A DNA stretch of 64,000 nucleotides, taken from the NCBI GenBank assembly GCA_035711845.1, contig DASTBU010000058.1, positions 5,104 to 69,103 of the forward strand. Reading direction: 5' to 3'. Made by a program: the position numbers and the translations under genes. The DNA is from DASTBU01 sp035711845 (GTDB lineage Bacteria > Acidobacteriota > Vicinamibacteria > Vicinamibacterales > 2-12-FULL-66-21). How positions within the stretch are numbered: position 1 is the first letter of the stretch; every line of letters begins with the position of its first letter. Below are positions 17,712 through 26,134 of the stretch, piece after piece. Under the pieces are notes generated by a model. That model saw only the letters and a program-made list of their open reading frames with translations, made no database searches and was not told where the DNA came from.

Positions 17712-18466
17712 CGCCAGCCGTCCCCGTCCTCGATCAGCCGCCCTTCGCCACCGAGCTTGATCAGGTGCGCGAGCACCGTATCTTCGGCGGCCCTCACGAG
17801 CCCTTCCGGGAGGCCGCGGTACACCTCCCGCACGATCTCGGACGGCGTGCGGCGGCCCGCGGCCACCGCCTCGACGATCTGAGCGTCGCGCTCGAGACGA
17901 TGGCGAATGTATTCGTCAATCAGCGCGTCCGGCGCGTCGATGATCGGGCCGTGCGCCGGCAGGAGCCGCGCGGGACCGAGCGACCTGACGCGATCCAGGG
18001 ATGCGAGATAGGCCGACAGGTTGCCACCCTTGCTTGCGGGTATCACCACGGTCCCCCCCAGCCGAACAAGGTCTCCGCAGAAGATCTCCGAGGTCCGCTC
18101 GAGCCCAAAGCAGCAATGATCGGGGGAATGACCAGGCGTGTGCAGGACCTGCAGCCTGGTGTCGCCCGCTTCGATCGACTCGCCATCGACGAGCGTCTGC
18201 TCCCCACCGAATCGGCGCACGCGTACTCCGGGCCATCGGGCGCGAAGCGCCTCCGCTCCCGATGCGTGATCCACATGGCCGTGCGTGAGCAGGACGACGG
18301 ACAGCGGCATCCCGGCGAGCGCCTGCGCGAGCGCATCCAGGTGGCCGGGATGCCCGACGCCGGCGTCGATCATGGCCGCCACGCGGCCGCGCAGCAACCA
18401 GGTATTGTTCCCGGTCGGTCCGGTCCAGGGCGAGGCGTTCTCCGCGCGAAGGAGGAGCGGCGTCAG
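17699..18466 (-). CDS. MBL-fold metallohydrolase, possible CTG start
   Basis: This metallo-beta-lactamase-fold protein (about 255 aa) has the dinuclear metal motif LTHGHVDHASG, then HTPGHSPDHCCF, the bridging Asp in FCGDLVRLGG and a terminal His in PAHGP. A C-terminal winged-helix-like tail (RTPSEIVREVYRG onward) matches the LACTB2-like group. The conserved N-terminal segment ENASPWTGPTGNNTWLL is in frame but has no ATG, GTG or TTG before it; the frame opens after a TGA two codons before a CTG at 18466. If only standard codons are allowed, the start is TTG 18397, which would cut the first strand of the fold. A CTG start or a sequence error are the alternatives. Confidence 0.78.
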   Translation of the reverse strand: MTPLLLRAENASPWTGPTGNNTWLLRGRVAAMIDAGVGHPGHLDALAQALAGMPLSVVLLTHGHVDHASGAEALRARWPGVRVRRFGGEQTLVDGESIEAGDTRLQVLHTPGHSPDHCCFGLERTSEIFCGDLVRLGGTVVIPASKGGNLSAYLASLDRVRSLGPARLLPAHGPIIDAPDALIDEYIRHRLERDAQIVEAVAAGRRTPSEIVREVYRGLPEGLVRAAEDTVLAHLIKLGGEGRLIEDGDGWRQPG

Positions 18467-18574
18467 ACTTCAATTGTCCGATCGGCCCGGCCAGCGACGA
18501 TCAGAAAAGATCGTCGGGACCCACGGAGGCGTCCTCGACTTGAAAATCCCCGCAAATCGCGAGATTGTCAAAGG

Positions 18575-18802
18575 ATGGCTGACGACACAGTCCTGATTTT
18601 CGGCAAAGATTCGTGTCCCTACACGCAGGACGCGCGCGACGATTACGCTCGGCGCAAGGTGCCGTTCGAGTACATCAACGTCAAGAAGAACCCGGCCGAC
18701 CTTCAGCGGATGCTGGGCTACTCCGGCGGCCGCCGGCAGGTGCCCGTCATCGTCGAGGGCGGGAAGGTCACGATCGGGTTCGGCGGCACCTGAGGGGTGT
18801 AG
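18575..18802 (+). CDS. Glutaredoxin-like UXX-star selenoprotein (TGA-Sec at residue 73)
   Basis: The 75-codon gene encodes a thioredoxin-fold glutaredoxin-like protein, MADDTVLIFGKDSCPYTQD, with a CPYT redox motif at residues 14-17 and the cis-Pro segment QVPVIVEGGKVTIGFGGT. Conventional translation stops at TGA 18791. That TGA is followed in frame by GGG GTG TAG, so reading it as selenocysteine gives a C-terminus U-G-V-stop. This fits what I recall of the so-called UXX-star (seleno)protein family, with Sec third from the end. A compact hairpin follows at the spacing expected for a bacterial SECIS. ATG 18575 has AAGG just upstream. No sel genes are in the window, so decoding capacity elsewhere in the genome is assumed. 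Confidence 0.75.
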
Positions 18803-18803
18803 C

Positions 18804-18822
18804 GCTCCGCAGGCTGCGGAGC
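18804..18822 (+). promoter_or_regulatory. SECIS-like hairpin downstream of UGA
   Basis: An 8-bp perfect stem (GCTCCGCA pairing with TGCGGAGC) encloses a 3-nt loop GGC. The stem begins 10 nt after the TGA and the apical G residues lie about 19 nt after it, in the range known for bacterial SECIS elements, which need a G in a small apical loop. There is no T-run, so an intrinsic terminator is less likely. Confidence 0.65.
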
Positions 18823-18824
18823 TG

Positions 18825-19238
18825 TCAGGGCTCGGATGCGACCGGAACGGGGAGGATTGCACGCAGCTCGTCGGGCACCGGCACCGGCCTGGAGGCGGCG
18901 TAGTCGTACATGACCAGCACCGTCCGGGCCGAGGCGACAAGGCCGCCGGCTGACGACAGGATCTCGTATTCGTAGGTGAAGCTGGTTCGGCCGATGTTGA
19001 CGAGACCGATGCGCACCTCGAGCGCGTCGCCGTAGCGCGCCGGCTGCCGGTAATCGATGTCGGCGTGCGCGAGGATTACGCCCGGCGCACCCGCCTCCAC
19101 CGACGCGTGGCCGAGCGCCCGCCAGTGCGCGAACCGCGCCTGCTCCAGGTAGGTCAGATACACAGCGTTATTGGCGTGGCCAAGGGGATCGCAGTCGCGG
19201 AAGCGGACCTCGAGGCGATGCGTGAAGATCGGATCCAT
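18825..19238 (-). CDS. Acyl-CoA thioesterase, 4HBT (YbgC-like)
   Basis: The 137-residue hot-dog-fold protein has the YbgC/4-hydroxybenzoyl-CoA thioesterase pattern RFRDCDPLGHANNAVYLTYL with the catalytic Asp of the D-x-x-x-H motif, then IDYRQPARYGDALEVRI and VLVMYDY. It hydrolyses acyl-CoA thioesters; chain-length preference is not readable. The gene is convergent with the selenoprotein gene and ends 2 nt from its hairpin. Confidence 0.87.
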   Translation of the reverse strand: MDPIFTHRLEVRFRDCDPLGHANNAVYLTYLEQARFAHWRALGHASVEAGAPGVILAHADIDYRQPARYGDALEVRIGLVNIGRTSFTYEYEILSSAGGLVASARTVLVMYDYAASRPVPVPDELRAILPVPVASEP

Positions 19239-19329
19239 CTGAGATGACCGTGAAAACGAACTCCGGACCTTCGCTTCTCGCCCAGGATCCCTCCGAGAAG
19301 CTGCGGCGAGGTTAGTTTACAATCACATC

Positions 19330-20937
19330 GTGCTCCCCCTCGCTTCTGCTGTTGAATCATTCACCGACGAAGAGCGACGGCAGCTCGCGCCGTACTTCAC
19401 GAACCTCGACGGCCACGTCTTCGCGCTCGTCAACCTGCCCGATACCGTGAAGGGCGCGTTGTTCGCGCGCTACTCGCGATCGGCGAAGTCGCTGCGACGG
19501 CTCTTCCTGGACGAGTTCGCCGGGGGCGTCTCGGGCAGCGCGTCAGGCGACGGCAGTGTCGGGATCGCGCGCGCGGAGAAACTGTACGCGAAGGTGTTCA
19601 GCGAGTACGGAGACGACTCGGTTGCGCAGCTCGGCGGCGCCCACATCGCGTGCGAGTACGTCTCGAACCTCCTCACCAAGGTATTGGAGTGGGGACGCTT
19701 GATGGCGTATCTCGAGCAGTCGACCCGGTATGTCCCGTATACCGACACGCTGCACGGGCGCTGGCGCTACCACATCCCTGAAGAGATCCCGCCCGGCGCG
19801 GTGCGCGACAGCTACGTCCGCACGATGGATGCGGCGTTCGACACCTACGCGCGCTGGATCGCTCCGATGCAGGAGTACTTCGCGCGCCGGTATCCGCGCA
19901 GCGGCGGCGATTCCGAAGGCGTCCATCGCGCGGCCATCCGTGCAAAGGCGCTCGACACGCTGCGCGGCATGCTTCCGGCGGCCACGCAGTCGAACCTCGG
20001 CATCTACGGCACGGGGCAGGCCTACGAAGCGCTGCTGCTCCGGATGTTCGCCAGCCCGCTGTCGGAGGTAAGGCACTGCGCAGCGCAGCTGCTGACCGAG
20101 TTGCGCAAGGTCATTCCCGCCTTCTTCGTGCGGGTCGATCAACCCGATCGCGGCGGGCGCTGGAGCGAGTATCTGGCCGAGACCCGCGCAATGACGCAGG
20201 CGACGGCGGCCGAGCTCTTGAAGGCCGAATCGCCCGAGGCGCGGCCGGAGGTCACGCTCAGCGACTTCGATCCCGACGGCGAGACGAAGATCGTCGCCGC
20301 CGCTCTCTACGCCGTGTCGGACCTGCCCGACGATCAGCTCCTCCGGATCGCGAGCGCCATGACTGCGGACGAGCGCGCGCGGGTGCTGCGCGCGTACATC
20401 GGCAACCGCACGAACCGCCGCCACCGTCCGGGCAGGGCATTCGAGCGAACCACGTATCGGTTCGACATCCTGACGGATTACGGTGCGTTCAGGGATCTGC
20501 AGCGTCACAGGATGCTGACGCTCGAATGGCAGCCCCTCTCCCCCGCGCATGGGTTCACGGAGCCGGAAGCCATCGGCGACGCCGGCGCGCAGGACGACTG
20601 GCTGCGCGTCGTCGAGGCGTCTTCGAATCTCTACGACCAGCTCGTGTCGGCCGGCTGTCGCACCGTGGCGCCCTACGCGGTGGCCATGGCCTACCGGGTC
20701 CGTTTCTACATGGAGATGAACGCGCGCGAAGCGATGCACGTAATCGAGCTGCGTACGGCGCCGCAAGGCCATCCAGCCTATCGCCGTGTCTGCCAGCAGA
20801 TGCACACGCTCATCGCCGAGCGCGCGGGGCATCGCGCGGTCGCGGCCGCGATGACCTTCGCCGATCATTCCCAGGTGGAGCTCGAGCGGTTGTCTTCCGA
20901 GCGGGCGCTCGAGAAAAAGCGGCTTACTCGGCCCTGA
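19330..20937 (+). CDS. Two-domain ThyX-like FAD-dependent thymidylate synthase protein
   Basis: The 535-residue protein resembles two ThyX domains in tandem. The first half has FARYSRSAKSLRRLFLDEF and LEQSTRYVPY; the second half has DLQRHRMLTLEWQPLS, a degenerate version of the ThyX signature RHRxxSxNExSxRY, followed by ELRTAPQGHPAYRRVC. ThyX makes dTMP from dUMP with methylenetetrahydrofolate and FAD. Because the signature Ser and Glu are shifted or missing, catalytic activity cannot be assumed. The start GTG 19330 is used. Its 3' end overlaps the convergent peptide deformylase by 14 nt. Confidence 0.8.
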   Translation: MLPLASAVESFTDEERRQLAPYFTNLDGHVFALVNLPDTVKGALFARYSRSAKSLRRLFLDEFAGGVSGSASGDGSVGIARAEKLYAKVFSEYGDDSVAQLGGAHIACEYVSNLLTKVLEWGRLMAYLEQSTRYVPYTDTLHGRWRYHIPEEIPPGAVRDSYVRTMDAAFDTYARWIAPMQEYFARRYPRSGGDSEGVHRAAIRAKALDTLRGMLPAATQSNLGIYGTGQAYEALLLRMFASPLSEVRHCAAQLLTELRKVIPAFFVRVDQPDRGGRWSEYLAETRAMTQATAAELLKAESPEARPEVTLSDFDPDGETKIVAAALYAVSDLPDDQLLRIASAMTADERARVLRAYIGNRTNRRHRPGRAFERTTYRFDILTDYGAFRDLQRHRMLTLEWQPLSPAHGFTEPEAIGDAGAQDDWLRVVEASSNLYDQLVSAGCRTVAPYAVAMAYRVRFYMEMNAREAMHVIELRTAPQGHPAYRRVCQQMHTLIAERAGHRAVAAAMTFADHSQVELERLSSERALEKKRLTRP

Positions 20938-21478
20938 CCTCTTCGCGGCTCCAGTAGCGGCCGAACTCTTCGAGATAGGTCAGCGTCTCGAGCGACCGCA
21001 TGCGATCGAAGAAGAGCACACCGTCGAGATGGTCCGTCTCGTGCTGGATCACCCGGGCGGTGTAGCCGCCGGCCCTCAGCTCGATGCGCTTGCCGCGCCG
21101 ATCGTAGGCCTGCACGACGATCTGCTTCGCGCGCGGGACCCGCCCCCTGATCTCCGGGATGCTCAGGCAGCCTTCCCACTCTTCGGCGACGGCATCGCCG
21201 ACGAGCTGGATCTCGGGATTGATCAGGGCCATCAACGGCACGTGCTCCTCCTCGCCCTCGTCCTCGTGCGGCTGGGGCGCAAAGCCCGCCACGAACAGCC
21301 TGAGGCTCTCGTGCACCTGCGGCGCGGCCAGCCCCACACCCTGATACTCCTTCATCGTCTGGAACATGTCGTCGATGAGCTGCTGGATGCGGGGACTCCG
21401 GATGTCTGCCGGATCGACTGCACGGGCGCGAGCACGGAGCACGGGGTGCCCCATCCGCGCGACTTTCAGGATGGCCAT
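20924..21478 (-). CDS. def: Peptide deformylase
   Basis: The 184-residue enzyme removes the N-formyl group from nascent proteins. All three family motifs are intact: GVGLAAPQ, EGCLSIPE (metal Cys) and QHETDHLDG (two metal His and the catalytic Glu). A charged loop HEDEGEEEH (about residues 70-78) is inserted between motifs 1 and 2. ATG 21478 begins MAILKVARMG, the normal family start; the frame extends 21 codons further upstream without conservation and without a better ribosome site. Confidence 0.93.
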   Translation of the reverse strand: MAILKVARMGHPVLRARARAVDPADIRSPRIQQLIDDMFQTMKEYQGVGLAAPQVHESLRLFVAGFAPQPHEDEGEEEHVPLMALINPEIQLVGDAVAEEWEGCLSIPEIRGRVPRAKQIVVQAYDRRGKRIELRAGGYTARVIQHETDHLDGVLFFDRMRSLETLTYLEEFGRYWSREEVRAE

Positions 21479-21650
21479 GAGCTGATTATATTCGTCGCGG
21501 GTCAGGCTCCCCTCGCCGGGGGTCAGGTCGTGCTGTTCCACAGAACCCGCAAATCAAGAGCTGACCCCAGCTTTGATCGATCGGCTGCCAGAATTGCAAT
21601 GGGGGACGCCGAGCTCGGCTGGAAATCGGCCAGAACTGCAGGCAGCGGGC

Positions 21651-21659
21651 TGGTATACT
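21651..21659 (+). promoter_or_regulatory. Extended -10 promoter element
   Basis: TGGTATACT is a good extended -10 (TGn-TATACT). It would give a leader of about 90 nt before the lipoprotein start at 21756. The leader contains a CCGTG/CACGG dyad but no riboswitch class I recognise. Confidence 0.5.
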
Positions 21660-21755
21660 TCTGGCCTCTCCCGAGCTAATAGCCGTGCGCCCTGCGCCCG
21701 ATACCACGGCCAGCTGCGATGCCGCCCGGCGGCGCTTTCAGATACCGGGGTTGTG

Positions 21756-22211
21756 ATGAAGAACAAGACTTTGTTGACTGTGATGTCGCTCTGCTTGGCG
21801 GCCGGCCTGGAAGCCGGCTGCATCGAGTTCGAACGAGAGAGCTCGCTGGGCCCCTCGGGCACCGGGGCCCTGCTCGGCAACTGGACCTCGGGCAGCCTCG
21901 TTCCACAGGCGAATCAGTGCAGCGATTTCAAGTGGAACGTGACGGAGCAGACCGGCAACAGCGCGTCGGGTACGTTCAGCGCGTCCTGCGCAGGCAACCT
22001 CGAGCTCAACGGAACGGCGCAAGGGACGCTGAACGGGTCCGTCGTTACGTGGACCGCGCAGGCCAACGCCACCGCGCCCGGCCTGGCGGCGGCGTGCCCG
22101 ATTTCGCTGGCGGGGACCGCCGAGCTGCTCGTCGACTCGATTCGGATTCCCTACTCGGGCACGACCTGCCTCGGGCCGGTCAGCGGGGTCGAAACGCTCA
22201 AGAAAAATTGA
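21756..22211 (+). CDS. Hypothetical lipoprotein
   Basis: The 151-residue protein starts MKNKTLLTVMSLCLAAG and has a lipobox EAGC (Cys22), so it is probably a lipid-anchored envelope protein. The mature part is rich in Gly, Ser, Thr and Asn, with four further Cys residues that could form two disulfides, and probably folds as a small beta-barrel or beta-sandwich (GNWTSGSLVP, SGTFSASC, GTLNGSVVTWTAQ). No catalytic motif is recognised. It ends 8 nt from the convergent aldolase gene. Confidence 0.75.
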   Translation: MKNKTLLTVMSLCLAAGLEAGCIEFERESSLGPSGTGALLGNWTSGSLVPQANQCSDFKWNVTEQTGNSASGTFSASCAGNLELNGTAQGTLNGSVVTWTAQANATAPGLAAACPISLAGTAELLVDSIRIPYSGTTCLGPVSGVETLKKN

Positions 22212-22219
22212 CCGAAGCT

Positions 22220-23227
22220 TCAGGCCAATTGGTCGGCCGACTTCGCGCCGTAGAACTCGAACCAGGGGCGCGCCGGCTTCAGGCGATCGTTGACGTTCTT
22301 GATGTTCTTCACGCCTTCGCTCTCGAGCCAGGCGCGGAAGCCCTGGGCGCCGCTCTTGCCGTAGACGGGGATCCCGTCCTTCCAGGTCGCACGGCCGCAC
22401 AGCACGCCTGAGAACCGCGTTCCTGCCTCCCCGGCCAGCTCGAGCGACTCGGTGAACTCCGCGTTGCTCACGCCGGCCGACAGGTAGATGAACGGGCGGG
22501 TCGCCACCGCCGCCGCACGGCGGAAATGATCCATGGCGTCCTGCTTCGAGTAGGCCTTCTGCCCGCCGAACGCTTTCGCGTCCTCGACGAACTTCATGTT
22601 GACCGGCACTTCGACCTTCATCACGTCGACGCCGTAGCGATCCTTGGTGAACTCCTCCATGCTCCCCGTGACGATCTCGGGCTTCTTCTTCGCGAAATCG
22701 AGGCCCTTCTCGTCGGTGCCCTCGTCGTAGCCGACGAACTCGAGGAAGAAGGGAATGTCGTTGGCGCGGCACTCGTCGCCGATGCGCTCGACCCACGCGT
22801 GCTTCTGATCGTTGATCGCCTTCGGATCGAACGGCGTGTAGTAGAGCAGGATCTTGACGCAGTTGGCGCCGACTTCCTTCAGCCGCCGCACAGACCAGTG
22901 ATCGAGCAGGTCGGGGAGACGGCCGGGGCCGGTCTTGTCGTAGCCGGTCTTCTCGTACGCCAGGAGCAGCCCGGCGTTCTTCGCCCGCCGCTTGCTGGCC
23001 GGAATACCCCATTCCGGATCCAGCAGGATCGCGCTCGCGTGCGGCGTCAGGACCTCGCTGACGAGGATCTTGAACTCCTCCATCTCCTTGTCGCCGACAT
23101 CGCCGCCTTTTTCCTTTGCAAGCGCCTTCTTCAGCGAACCGCGCTGATCCATCGCGGCCGCGGCGATCACTCCGCGGCTGTCGGAGACAGCCTTCATGCC
23201 GGTTAGCTTGCCAGGTGTTATTTTCAT
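22220..23227 (-). CDS. lacD: Tagatose-1,6-bisphosphate aldolase-like class I aldolase
   Basis: The 335-residue TIM-barrel protein matches LacD: AAAMDQRGSLKK near the start, LLDPEWGIPAS, CVKILLYYTPFDPKAIND, and DVMKVEVPVNM with the likely Schiff-base Lys. LacD cleaves tagatose 1,6-bisphosphate to triose phosphates and is promiscuous towards fructose 1,6-bisphosphate. With no lac or tagatose genes nearby, a general hexose-bisphosphate or sulfosugar aldolase role is possible. ATG 23227 (MKITPGKLTGMKAVSD) was chosen over the upstream extension, which lacks family similarity. Confidence 0.87.
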   Translation of the reverse strand: MKITPGKLTGMKAVSDSRGVIAAAAMDQRGSLKKALAKEKGGDVGDKEMEEFKILVSEVLTPHASAILLDPEWGIPASKRRAKNAGLLLAYEKTGYDKTGPGRLPDLLDHWSVRRLKEVGANCVKILLYYTPFDPKAINDQKHAWVERIGDECRANDIPFFLEFVGYDEGTDEKGLDFAKKKPEIVTGSMEEFTKDRYGVDVMKVEVPVNMKFVEDAKAFGGQKAYSKQDAMDHFRRAAAVATRPFIYLSAGVSNAEFTESLELAGEAGTRFSGVLCGRATWKDGIPVYGKSGAQGFRAWLESEGVKNIKNVNDRLKPARPWFEFYGAKSADQLA

Positions 23228-23362
23228 CGCGATTGCGCTCCTGAACCAAAATGCAGCCGAAGCCGAACCCCCACCCGACGCGGCCTGGAACCTGAAGGCG
23301 ACTGCCGCCCTGGCGGGGCCGTCGCGTCTACCCGCCCGGGCCACGGCGAGGGTGGAAGCAGA

Positions 23363-24532
23363 TCATTCTATTACAGGGAAGTCGAAGCGCTCCACGGCGG
23401 CGGCCGCCACTGCCTGCTCCACGATCTCGTCGATGGGAAGCGCCGCTTCCGCCGTCAGGACATCACGCCTGCGGGCCCTCGTCGCCGGATGGCGGGGCGT
23501 GAACAGCGTGCAGCAGTCCTGATCGGGAATGATCGAGATCGGATACGTACCGAGGCGCTGGGCTTCGGCGGTAATCTCTTCCTTGTCCATCCCGATGAGT
23601 GGCCGCAGCACGGGGAGCGCCGCGACCTCGTTGATCACGGTCAGGTTCTCCAACGTCTGGGAGGCGACCTGGCCGACGACCTCTCCTGTAACGAGCGCCT
23701 GCCCGCGGTGCTGCCGCGCAACGGCTTGCGCGATGCGCATCATCAGCCTCCGGTAGATCACGACGCGCAGCGGCGGCGCGACGCTCAGCACGACCCGCTG
23801 CTGGATCTCACCAAACGGGACCAGGAACAACCAGGAGTGATACTGAAACTGCGTGAGGAGCGCCACCAGCTCGCGCACCTTCTCCTGCGAAGCGCGCGAC
23901 AGTATCGGATAGCTGTGGAAGTGCACGAGCAGCACGCGGCATCCGCGCCGCATCATGCGCCACGCGGCCACGGGCGAATCGATGCCGCCCGAGAGGAGGC
24001 AGACAGCCTTCCCGCTCGACCCGACCGGAAGCCCGCCGGCACCAGGCTCCTTTCCAAAGTAGTAGAACGCCTCGCTGGTCAGCGCCTCGACGTGGATGGT
24101 CAGCTCGGGATGAGCGAGGTCGACGAGCCAGCCGCGCGCCTCCTTGATGCGGCCGCCGACCTCGCGCTCGATCTGCGGCGACGTCAACGCAAAGCGCTTG
24201 TCGGCCCGGCGCGCGGACACCCTGAACGATCGCGGATCGGATGGATCCAGATCGCGCAGAATTCCCCCGGCAATGGCGTCCACGTCGAGCGGGGCGCGGC
24301 CGGCGCGCGCGAAGTTTGCGACGCCGAACACCCTGGAGAGGCGACCTCGAACGACGGGCCAGTCCGCCTCCGGCCCGAGCACGACCTCGATCCTGCCCAT
24401 CAGCGCGCGGACCTGCCGGACATCGAGGTCCGAAACGGCCTGGCGGAGGTTCCGCACCAGCCGCGCGACGAACCACGGGCGGTTCCGGCCCTTGAGAGCG
24501 ATCTCCTGGTAGTGAACGATGACCGATTTCAT
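23363..24532 (-). CDS. thiI: tRNA 4-thiouridine / thiamine thiazole sulfurtransferase
   Basis: The 389-residue protein has an N-terminal ferredoxin-like and THUMP domain (HYQEIALKGRNRPWF at the start) and a PP-loop ATPase domain with LLSGGIDSPVA. The motif IIPDQDCCTLFTPRHPAT contains the essential Cys corresponding to Cys344 of E. coli ThiI. The C-terminal rhodanese domain of the E. coli protein is absent, as in Bacillus and archaeal ThiI, so an external sulfur carrier is needed. It installs s4U8 in tRNA. It is the last gene of the minus-strand run beginning with PduO and is separated from hpnE by a large inverted repeat. Confidence 0.92.
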   Translation of the reverse strand: MKSVIVHYQEIALKGRNRPWFVARLVRNLRQAVSDLDVRQVRALMGRIEVVLGPEADWPVVRGRLSRVFGVANFARAGRAPLDVDAIAGGILRDLDPSDPRSFRVSARRADKRFALTSPQIEREVGGRIKEARGWLVDLAHPELTIHVEALTSEAFYYFGKEPGAGGLPVGSSGKAVCLLSGGIDSPVAAWRMMRRGCRVLLVHFHSYPILSRASQEKVRELVALLTQFQYHSWLFLVPFGEIQQRVVLSVAPPLRVVIYRRLMMRIAQAVARQHRGQALVTGEVVGQVASQTLENLTVINEVAALPVLRPLIGMDKEEITAEAQRLGTYPISIIPDQDCCTLFTPRHPATRARRRDVLTAEAALPIDEIVEQAVAAAAVERFDFPVIE

Positions 24533-24537
24533 GAATC

Positions 24538-24797
24538 GCAGATTCGTCGATTGCGGATTGCAGATTAATTGCAGATTGGGGATTGTTGATTTTGGATTTT
24601 ATTCGGGGATTCGACGGGGGCAGCGTCGTGGGAATAGGGTGGTCGGGGATCGGACCAGGGCAGCGTCGAGGAAAGACAGGGGACGACGCGGCGGAGCGCA
24701 TCGAACCCCGACAATCATCAATCCCCGAATAAAATCCCCAATCGACAACCCCCAATCTCCAATCAATCCGCAATCCCCCAATCAACGAATCTGCAAC
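24538..24797. repeat. Large inverted repeat between hpnE and thiI
   Basis: The left arm (24538-24616) and right arm (24715-24797) are reverse complements over about 80 nt with scattered mismatches and small indels. Shared blocks include GCAGATTCGT, TTGCGGATTG, AGATTGGGG and GGATTTTATTCGGGGATT. Both arms have an approximate 7-nt period of GATTNNN units. The roughly 100-nt spacer contains a direct repeat GGGCAGCGTCG. The right arm includes the last codons and stop of hpnE. Transcribed RNA would form one very long hairpin. Confidence 0.9.
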
Positions 24798-26134
24798 ACC
24801 ATGCTGGCCGCCATGTGGCCGCTGACGACCGCGCTTTCGATCGTGCCGGGCAGGCCCGTGTCGATCCAGTCTCCGGCGAGAAACAGACCATCGATCGGCG
24901 TCCTCACGCCTGGCCGCGGCGGCTGGCCGTGAGAGAGCGCGAAGGTCGCCCGCTTCTCCCGGATTACGGTCCCGCCGATCAGCTTCGCGATCCTCGCCGC
25001 GGGCAGCGCATCGGCGACTTCCTGAGCCGCTCTCGCGATCACCTGATCGGCATCCTGGTTGACGAGCGTTTCCGCGCCGCTCGCCACGAGCGACAGGTGC
25101 GAGAGCTCGCTTCCGAACGCCAGCCGCTTGTCGAACACCCACTGCATCGCGCGCCCGGGCAGGCCGACGAACGGCTCATCCATCACCTGCCGGTCGTACC
25201 ACAGGTTCACGGTGACGATGGGCATCGAGTCCATGTCGTCTGCGGCTCTGACGATCTCCCGCATCAGGGGGGGTGGCTCCCCCGCGAACAACGGCCGCAG
25301 ACCGAACCACGGAACGGCGCAGACCACCCGGCTGCAGGCAATCCGCTCGCCGCGCACATCGACCCCCGCGAGTGATCCGCCCTCGAACCTGAGACGTGCG
25401 AGGGCGTTCGTGCGGACGCTGCCGCCTCGCGCTTCGATGTACGCGCGGGCCGGCTCCGCGTACATCAGGTGCAGCGGACGAGAAGGCCACGCGATCGCCG
25501 CAGCGGCGGGATCGGGTCCGAACATCTCCGCGAGCACGCGGACGAACGGCGCTGCCGACGAGGTTTCCGGCGGCTGATTCAGCGCCGCGACTGCGAGCGG
25601 CTCCCACAGCCAGGCACGCAGCTTTGCACCCTGTCCGTTCTCGCGGAGCCAGTCCGATACGGTCGATTCGGCGGGCACGACCGACACGCGGCCCGAGCGC
25701 TGAAGCTCGCGATGCGCCTTGCGCAGCGGTCCCGCCAGCCTCAGCACGGAGAGCCGCTCGCGCCAGGGCATGGAATCCCAATCCAGGACCGCAGCCAGCA
25801 GATGCAGCGGCGGCGGAAGCGGCGGGCACCGAAGCTCGGAACGGCGTCCGACCGGATCCAGGTAGGGGACGGTCAGTCCACCCTGCCGCCGGACGTTGCC
25901 CCCTGCGCCGATGCGCTCGAGGAAGCGGAACGTCTGATAGTAGCACCCGAAGAGGACGTGCTGGCCGTTGTCGACGAGCTCACCGCTGCGCCGATCGAGG
26001 AATGCGGTGGCACGCCCCCCCAGTTGCGGGCGGGCGTCGAGCACCGCCACGCGCACGCCCGCACCGGCAAGGACGCTCGCGGCGCTCAGGCCCGCAAACC
26101 CGCCGCCGACGACCACGACGTCGGGCGCCGTCAT
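24782..26134 (-). CDS. hpnE: Hydroxysqualene dehydroxylase
   Basis: The 450-residue FAD-dependent amine-oxidase-fold enzyme starts with the dinucleotide motif VVVGGGFAGLSAA and has GRATAFLDRRSGELVDNGQHV, typical of squalene-associated HpnE. The C-terminal FAD motif is LFLAGDWIDTGLPGTIESAV. HpnE converts hydroxysqualene to squalene. The start codon overlaps the hpnD stop by 4 nt, and hpnD overlaps hpnC similarly, so the three steps from farnesyl diphosphate to squalene are translationally coupled. No squalene-hopene cyclase is in the window. Confidence 0.92.
   Translation of the reverse strand: MTAPDVVVVGGGFAGLSAASVLAGAGVRVAVLDARPQLGGRATAFLDRRSGELVDNGQHVLFGCYYQTFRFLERIGAGGNVRRQGGLTVPYLDPVGRRSELRCPPLPPPLHLLAAVLDWDSMPWRERLSVLRLAGPLRKAHRELQRSGRVSVVPAESTVSDWLRENGQGAKLRAWLWEPLAVAALNQPPETSSAAPFVRVLAEMFGPDPAAAAIAWPSRPLHLMYAEPARAYIEARGGSVRTNALARLRFEGGSLAGVDVRGERIACSRVVCAVPWFGLRPLFAGEPPPLMREIVRAADDMDSMPIVTVNLWYDRQVMDEPFVGLPGRAMQWVFDKRLAFGSELSHLSLVASGAETLVNQDADQVIARAAQEVADALPAARIAKLIGGTVIREKRATFALSHGQPPRPGVRTPIDGLFLAGDWIDTGLPGTIESAVVSGHMAASMVLQIR

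Noticed and set aside
18804..18822. The hairpin as a simple transcription terminator
   Set aside because: There is no T-run on either strand, and its spacing from TGA fits a SECIS better; a dual role is not excluded.
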